A DNA stretch of 10,998 nt, taken from contig UQLN01000091.1 in NCBI GenBank assembly GCA_900541965.1, positions 1 through 10,998 on the forward strand. Reading direction: 5' to 3'. Numbering within the stretch: the stretch's first letter is position 1; every line of letters begins with the position of its first letter. Made by a program: the position numbers and the translations under genes. This document shows, piece by piece, positions 6,874 through 10,998 of the stretch. Under the pieces are notes generated by a model. That model did no database searches, had not been told where the DNA came from, and saw nothing but the letters and a program-made list of their open reading frames with translations. This DNA is from an uncultured Parabacteroides sp. (lineage in GTDB: Bacteria; Bacteroidota; Bacteroidia; Bacteroidales; Tannerellaceae).

Positions 6874-7815
6874 ATGAGACAGTTTACTTTTATATATCTG
6901 TTTGCAGTTGTATTTCTGGCATCATGCAGCCAGAAAAAAACAGCCGGGGCAGAGGACACTCCAACCAGTGGAGTTATCGCCATTGCATCCGACGACTGCC
7001 TGGCTCCTATCATACAGGAGGAGATCAGTGTATTCGAAAGTATCTATAAAGAAGCTGGAATTGTACCTTATTTTAGCGGAGAAACAGAAACAATCAGCCG
7101 TTTGCTACATGACAGTACGCGGCTGGCTGTTACTACCCGCCAACTAAATAAGGAAGAAGTAGCATTCATGAATGCCAAGAAATTGTATCCGAAAGCAATT
7201 CAAATAGCGACCGATGCAATCGCTTTGATTGTAAATAAACAAAATGCAGACTCATTGATTGGTATTCCGGTCATAAAGGATATACTGACAGGAAAAATAA
7301 AAAACTGGAATGAAATTTCCGAAAAGAACAAATCCGGCAAAATAGAAGTAGTATTTGACAACCCCAACTCAAGTACCGTACGTTATGCCATCGACTCCAT
7401 TTGCGGAGGCGAACAACTAAACGGAAGCCTTCAAGCAGCACAGAATAATTATGCGGTATTGGATTATGTGGCAATGCGGCTGGGGGCATTAGGTATCATC
7501 GGTGCTAATTGGATAAGTAATCCGATAGATTCGACCGGCCTTAGTTTCAATGATAGCATAAGGGTTATGGCTGTAAGCAAGTACCGCAATGCTACCATTA
7601 AAAACAGCTTTAAGCCTTACCAGGCTTATATGGCATTAAAAGACTATCCGATGACAAGGCCTGTATATATCATTCTATCAGATCCAAGAACAGGGCTTGC
7701 CTCGGGATTTACCTCTTTTGTTACAAGTGACCGGGGACAACGGATCATCCTGAAGTCAGGTATATTGCCCGCAACACAAGTAATCCGTCTTGTAAATGTA
7801 AGAGATCAATTATAA
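6874..7815 (+). CDS. PstS-like solute-binding lipoprotein
   Basis: This 313-residue protein starts with a lipoprotein signal peptide ending in 'FLASC' (lipidated Cys at 18). The rest reads as a PstS-type (phosphate-binding-like) periplasmic binding protein: 'LAVTTRQLNKEE' (84-95), 'LTGKIKNWNEI' (138-148), 'NPNSSTVRYAID' (163-174) and a C-terminal 'YIILSDPRTGLASGFTSFV' block. In classical PstS proteins the first strand is followed by a Gly/Ser/Thr-rich anion-binding loop. Here that position reads 'IASDDCLAP' (37-45), so phosphate binding is doubtful although the Arg and SSTVR loops remain. No pstC, pstA or pstB is nearby. The gene starts 10 bp after the small membrane protein and ends 19 bp before the TPR gene. 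It more likely serves the Ton machine or senses a ligand than feeds an ABC transporter (inference). Confidence 0.85.
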   Translation: MRQFTFIYLFAVVFLASCSQKKTAGAEDTPTSGVIAIASDDCLAPIIQEEISVFESIYKEAGIVPYFSGETETISRLLHDSTRLAVTTRQLNKEEVAFMNAKKLYPKAIQIATDAIALIVNKQNADSLIGIPVIKDILTGKIKNWNEISEKNKSGKIEVVFDNPNSSTVRYAIDSICGGEQLNGSLQAAQNNYAVLDYVAMRLGALGIIGANWISNPIDSTGLSFNDSIRVMAVSKYRNATIKNSFKPYQAYMALKDYPMTRPVYIILSDPRTGLASGFTSFVTSDRGQRIILKSGILPATQVIRLVNVRDQL

Positions 7816-7834
7816 ATCATTTAAACTAAAAGTC

Positions 7835-9421
7835 ATGATCAGAAATTTATTAATTATCATAGCCTGTTTATTTGCATTGCCGGCGTTTGCTGATAATAAA
7901 ACAGCTATCGCTTTCTATAAAACAGGCGAATCAGACATCGCCAAACAATTATTTAAAAAACAGCTGAATAGTTCTGCTACGGAAAAGGCAGAAGCTCTCT
8001 ATTATTTAGGTGAAATTGCTTTTAACGCCAGTAATACATCAAAAGCTCTCGACTATTACAAACAAGGATGGGATGCTTCTCCCCAATATGCATATAACCA
8101 GGTCGGACAAGGTAAAATATTACTGAAAACCGATACGAAAGCTGCTGAAAAAGCTTTCGGTACAGCTATCAAAATAAATAAAAAGGATGCTGCCGTCTAT
8201 GTTGCCATTGCAGCTGCTTATGCCGCCAATAATATGCCCGATGACACAAAGGAATCTTTAGAAGACGCAAGGAAGTTCAATACAAACGAACCTGCAATAT
8301 ATTTATTTGAAGGCGACCAACTGCTCGCTCAGGATAAACCCGGAGATGCTGCTGGTAAATATGAACTGGCACTTCACTTCAATCCGGACTGTTTGGAAGC
8401 ATATATCAAATATGCAGATGTTTATAAAGGAGTAAGCCCTGCCCTATCCATTGAAATGCTTCAAAAAGCATTAACAAGAGATCCGAATTATCTACCGGCC
8501 TATCGTAGCCTGGGTGATATTTATTCTTTACAAGGAATGTATGCCAAAGCGATCGATGCATACAAAAAATATATGAACGGAGGACTGTACACCACAGATA
8601 ATTTAATTCACTACGCTTCCGCGCTTTTCTTCAATGGCCAATATGCCGAAGCAGCCCAAATTATAGAACAAGGTAAAGCCAAAGAACCCAATAATTTTTT
8701 ATTAAAGCGTCTTAGCTTTTACAACAAATATGAAACAAAAGATTATCAGCATGGCGTAAAAGAAGCCACAGAATTTTTCAATACGCCTGATGCAAAAATC
8801 ATCTGGCAGGATTATCTATATTACGGCAGATTGTTAGGAGAGACAGAACAATACGACCAAGCACTGGAAGCCTTACAAAAAGCATTGGATTTATGCGAGC
8901 CGAATTCCCATCCGGAAATTTATAAAGACATAGCAGACGTGTCTACCGATAAAGGCGATTATGATAATGCGATCAAAGCATATTCCAAGTATATGGAAAT
9001 CACCGGGACATCAGCAGAGGCTTCCGACTTCTATCAATTAGGTAAATATTATTATACGGCTGCTACAAAAGACAGCATTGTCGATACCGGATACCTCGGT
9101 AAAGCCGACAGCCTTTTCAATATTGTAAAAGAACGTGTGCCCAACAGTCATTTAGGAACATTATGGCAAGCACGCACTCAAGCATTAATGGACCCGGAAA
9201 CCGAACAGGGACTTGCTAAACCTTATTACGAAGCATGTATCCGGATTCTTGAAAAAACTCCGGGAAAATATACAAAAGACCTAAGTGAATGTTATCGCTA
9301 TTTAGGGTACTATTATTATCTGAAAGAAGATATGGATAACTCCAAATTGTACTGGAACAAAATCCTTGAAATAGACCCGGCCAACCAGACTGCTCTGGAG
9401 GCTTTGAAAAATATCAAGTAA
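7835..9421 (+). CDS. Exported TPR-repeat protein of the ton operon
   Basis: This 528-residue protein has a Sec signal peptide ('MIRNLLIIIACLFALPAFA', likely cut after residue 19), which places it in the periplasm or at a membrane face. The remainder is built of tetratricopeptide repeats along nearly its whole length. Clear units include 'AEALYYLGEIAFNASNTSKA' (from about 52), 'YRSLGDIYSLQGMYAKAIDA' (from about 223), 'GRLLGETEQYDQALEALQKA' (about 330-349) and a C-terminal unit with 'YRYLGYYYYLKEDMDNSK'. TPR solenoids act as protein-binding scaffolds, so it probably contacts other members of the operon, for example the lipoprotein or the TonB periplasmic linker. I see no enzymatic domain. It closes the tight operon, with a 51-bp gap before the next gene. 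No terminator is visible in that gap, so read-through into the nitroreductase is possible. Confidence 0.88.
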   Translation: MIRNLLIIIACLFALPAFADNKTAIAFYKTGESDIAKQLFKKQLNSSATEKAEALYYLGEIAFNASNTSKALDYYKQGWDASPQYAYNQVGQGKILLKTDTKAAEKAFGTAIKINKKDAAVYVAIAAAYAANNMPDDTKESLEDARKFNTNEPAIYLFEGDQLLAQDKPGDAAGKYELALHFNPDCLEAYIKYADVYKGVSPALSIEMLQKALTRDPNYLPAYRSLGDIYSLQGMYAKAIDAYKKYMNGGLYTTDNLIHYASALFFNGQYAEAAQIIEQGKAKEPNNFLLKRLSFYNKYETKDYQHGVKEATEFFNTPDAKIIWQDYLYYGRLLGETEQYDQALEALQKALDLCEPNSHPEIYKDIADVSTDKGDYDNAIKAYSKYMEITGTSAEASDFYQLGKYYYTAATKDSIVDTGYLGKADSLFNIVKERVPNSHLGTLWQARTQALMDPETEQGLAKPYYEACIRILEKTPGKYTKDLSECYRYLGYYYYLKEDMDNSKLYWNKILEIDPANQTALEALKNIK

Positions 9422-9472
9422 GTTTCCATAACTTTTCCACCAATTAAAATGTTTAAAAGGAAAAAGCATAGA

Positions 9473-10114
9473 ATGGAAACAAACTTATCAAAAGCATTAC
9501 AATGGCGATATGCCGTTAAGAAATTTGATTCAAACAAAGCAATAGACCAGAAACTGGTCGATAAAATAATAGAAGCAGCATGGTTGGCTCCGACGTCATC
9601 GGGATTACAGCCCTTCCAGGTAATCGATATAACAAATCAAGCCCTGAAAGATAAAATAGTCTCCATTGCTTATAATCAGCACCAGGTTGCCGATTGTTCG
9701 CATTTATTGGTGTTTGCTGCATGGGATAACTATACTTCAGAACGAATCGACCATATTTATCATTATATTACTTCGGAAAGGGGACAAGAGGAAGACCGCT
9801 ATAAACCTTATACGGACAGGTTAAAAGAGGTATATTTAAACCGGAATGCCGAATTAAATTTTGAACATGCTGCAAGACAAGCGTACATCGCATTTGCCTT
9901 TTCAATGGTTATGGCTGCCGAGCTTAAAGTGGATTGTACTCCGATGGAAGGATTCGACAATGAAGCTCTGGATACACTTTTAAAGCTAAAAGAACAGGGA
10001 TTACGTAGTGTCACTATGTTACCTTTAGGCTATCGGGATGCTACAAACGATTGGTTAGTGAATCTGGAAAAGGTACGTCATCCTATATCTGAATTTTTGA
10101 TTGAGATTAAATAA
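9473..10114 (+). CDS. Nitroreductase-family NAD(P)H-dependent flavoprotein
   Basis: This protein of about 213 residues fits the NfsB-like nitroreductase family: FMN-containing, usually dimeric enzymes that reduce nitroaromatics, quinones or flavins with NAD(P)H. The signature parts are 'LQWRYAVKKFD' near the N-terminus (FMN phosphate-binding Arg/Lys region), 'AAWLAPTSSGLQPFQ' (about 36-50), and 'TMLPLGYRDATNDWL' towards the C-terminus. The ATG at 9473 is preferred because 'METNLSKALQWRYAVKKF' matches the usual family start and an AGGAAAAAG purine tract (9458-9466) lies upstream. An in-frame ATG at 9449 would add eight basic residues and overlap that tract. There is no signal peptide, so it is cytoplasmic. 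The physiological substrate cannot be told from sequence. A strong hairpin follows its stop. Confidence 0.9.
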   Translation: METNLSKALQWRYAVKKFDSNKAIDQKLVDKIIEAAWLAPTSSGLQPFQVIDITNQALKDKIVSIAYNQHQVADCSHLLVFAAWDNYTSERIDHIYHYITSERGQEEDRYKPYTDRLKEVYLNRNAELNFEHAARQAYIAFAFSMVMAAELKVDCTPMEGFDNEALDTLLKLKEQGLRSVTMLPLGYRDATNDWLVNLEKVRHPISEFLIEIK

Positions 10115-10134
10115 GAAAACTGTAAATAAAAATA

Positions 10135-10166
10135 AAAGGGCAGCCTTCATATGAAAGCTGCCCTTT
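10135..10166. terminator. Bidirectional intrinsic terminator between convergent genes
   Basis: AAAGGGCAGC (10135-10144) and GCTGCCCTTT (10157-10166) form a 10-bp stem. After one C/A mismatch the inner TTCAT/ATGAA continues it almost to the centre. On the minus strand the stem runs into TTTTATTTTTATTT, a strong T-rich tail for the thioredoxin transcript. On the plus strand it runs into TTTCTTCT, weaker but usable for the nitroreductase transcript. It lies between the two convergent stops. Confidence 0.88.
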
Positions 10167-10184
10167 CTTCTCCAAAACCTCTTA

Positions 10185-10658
10185 TTATTTCTTTAGTAAG
10201 AAATTATCAATTTGTTCTACAAACTGTTCCTTTGAAAGTGCTCCCTGTGCAATCTGGGGTTTTCCATCTTTCGGAACAAACAATATAGTCGGAATGCTTT
10301 GTATGCCAAAGGCAGCAGCCAACTCTTTTTCATTATCTACATTTATTTTGTAAATAACAATATCATCCTTATATTGACCGGCAAGTTCTTTCAATATAGG
10401 AGCAACTTTCTTACAAGGCCCGCACCAATCTGCATAAAAGTCAATAATACAAGGCTTATTTCCTTCATATATCCATTGTGTCGGATTCTTTTCATAATTG
10501 AAAACCTTAGTAAGAAAATCTGCTTTATTCAAAACTACTACTTCCCCTGCTGCTACAGTTGCTTCTTCAGTTTCATTTTTATCAGGTTTTGCAGACATCG
10601 AGCAGCTGAATAAAAATAGCACAGCTACCAGCATAAATAAATTTTTTAAACTTCTCAT
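10185..10658 (-). CDS. Lipoprotein thioredoxin (periplasmic, CGPC active site)
   Basis: This 157-residue protein has a lipoprotein signal peptide ending 'LFLFSC' (Cys19), an acidic linker to about residue 40, then a complete thioredoxin domain. The active site is 'ADWCGPCKK' with cysteines at 79 and 82, and the cis-proline is P123 in 'IQSIPTILF'. CGPC is the reducing-thioredoxin type, so it should act in the envelope as a dithiol reductant or in thiol-disulfide exchange. Bacteroides fragilis has a periplasmic thioredoxin called TrxP with this type of layout, and this is probably a relative. I cannot confirm orthology. It is transcribed leftwards as a single gene from a TAnnTTTG promoter about 35-42 bp before the start codon, and ends at a strong terminator. 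The residues after the Cys (SMSAK) do not match the charged surface-export signal of Bacteroidetes lipoproteins, favouring a periplasmic side. Confidence 0.93.
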   Translation of the reverse strand: MRSLKNLFMLVAVLFLFSCSMSAKPDKNETEEATVAAGEVVVLNKADFLTKVFNYEKNPTQWIYEGNKPCIIDFYADWCGPCKKVAPILKELAGQYKDDIVIYKINVDNEKELAAAFGIQSIPTILFVPKDGKPQIAQGALSKEQFVEQIDNFLLKK

Positions 10659-10692
10659 ATAATTCTTCTTACAGTTTAATTATTAGCATTTA

Positions 10693-10700
10693 CAAAGGTA
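10693..10700 (-). promoter_or_regulatory. -7 box of the thioredoxin promoter
   Basis: On the minus strand this reads TACCTTTG, an exact match to TAnnTTTG. A TTTG lies at 10716-10719 on the same strand, but only 15 bases away, closer than the usual 19-21, so the -33 element is uncertain. The predicted transcript start would give a leader of about 30 nt before the ATG at 10658. Confidence 0.6.
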
Positions 10701-10782
10701 ACAATTAAAAAGCACCAAACGTTCCATATCAGCTGTTAAAAGAAAAATATTACATCAAAAAGAAAAAATATGGACACACATA

Positions 10783-10813
10783 TTTGCACAATTAAAAATA
10801 TTATCTACCTTTG
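10783..10813 (+). promoter_or_regulatory. Consensus Bacteroides promoter for tRNA-Ser
   Basis: TTTG (10783-10786) and TACCTTTG (10806-10813) are separated by exactly 19 bases, a full match to the Bacteroides -33/-7 consensus used by the primary sigma factor. Transcription should start near 10818, leaving a 5' leader of roughly 38 nt before the mature tRNA. Confidence 0.85.
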
Positions 10814-10855
10814 CACTCGCAATTGAGTAATAAACTTGATTGGACAAAACATATT

Positions 10856-10940
10856 GGAGAGATGGCAGAGTGGTCGATTGCGGCGGTCTTGAAAACCGTT
10901 GAACCGAGAGGTTCCTGGGGTTCGAATCCCTGTCTCTCCG
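10856..10940 (+). tRNA. tRNA-Ser (anticodon UGA)
   Basis: This 85-nt gene folds as a class II tRNA. The acceptor stem is GGAGAGA (10856-10862) with TCTCTCC (10933-10939) and discriminator G10940. The anticodon stem is GCGGT/ACCGT with one G-U pair, and the loop CTTGAAA carries anticodon TGA at 10890-10892. A long variable arm (GAACC-GAGA-GGTTC) is typical of tRNA-Ser. The T arm contains GGTTCGAATCC. The 3' CCA is not encoded, since the next bases are CAAC, so it must be added after transcription. It reads UCA and probably other UCN codons. The 3' ends of tRNA-Ser genes are known integration sites for Bacteroides mobilisable elements of the NBU2 type. Confidence 0.97.
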
Positions 10941-10998
10941 CAACAAACGCTGAAAATCAGCAGATTGCAAAACAAACACCCAGTTTTACACCCAAGAA

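Noticed and set aside
10949..10961. GCTGA-AAA-TCAGC hairpin after the tRNA as a terminator
   Set aside because: The stem is only 5 bp and no T-tract follows on the plus strand, so I do not call it.
10755..10979. Leftward frame of 74 residues overlapping the tRNA
   Set aside because: It is the antisense reading of tRNA-Ser and contains the 'RDSNPR...RFSRPPQSTTLP' type string that is a well-known artefact of translating tRNA genes.

Overview
The window looks like the chromosome of a gut-type Bacteroidales bacterium, most likely Bacteroides or Parabacteroides. Three things support this: a SusC/RagA-family TonB-linked outer-membrane protein, Bacteroidetes-style promoters (TTTG / TAnnTTTG) in place of the classical -35/-10 boxes, and a Bacteroidetes-type TonB with a 'KNKEYGAYVLR' N-terminal motif. 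Base composition is AT-rich, especially between genes.

Layout. Positions 1-2417 (minus) carry the first 805 or so codons of a SusC-like transporter whose C-terminus lies off the left edge. Positions 2418-3100 are an AT-rich gap holding a leader hairpin, a perfect 17-bp palindrome and a promoter. A small unrecognised exported protein follows at 3101-3496 (plus), then a 221-bp gap with a roughly 90-nt structured element. Positions 3718-9421 (plus) form a tight seven-gene operon: exbB, exbD1, exbD2, tonB, a 65-aa membrane protein, a PstS-like solute-binding lipoprotein and a TPR protein. A nitroreductase (9473-10114, plus) is next and converges, across a bidirectional terminator, on a lipoprotein thioredoxin (10185-10658, minus). 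The right end carries tRNA-Ser(UGA) behind a textbook Bacteroides promoter.

How it fits together. ExbB, two ExbD paralogues and TonB should form the inner-membrane motor that energises SusC-type transporters such as the one at the left edge. The unusual part is the fixed attachment of a PstS-like lipoprotein with no ABC permease or ATPase, a TPR protein with a signal peptide and a small two-helix membrane protein. This suggests an enlarged, Bacteroidetes-specific Ton machine with accessory envelope parts. It is the best candidate here for an under-described system. The thioredoxin and nitroreductase are redox functions not clearly tied to it. No CRISPR array, insertion sequence, rRNA or prophage gene is visible.
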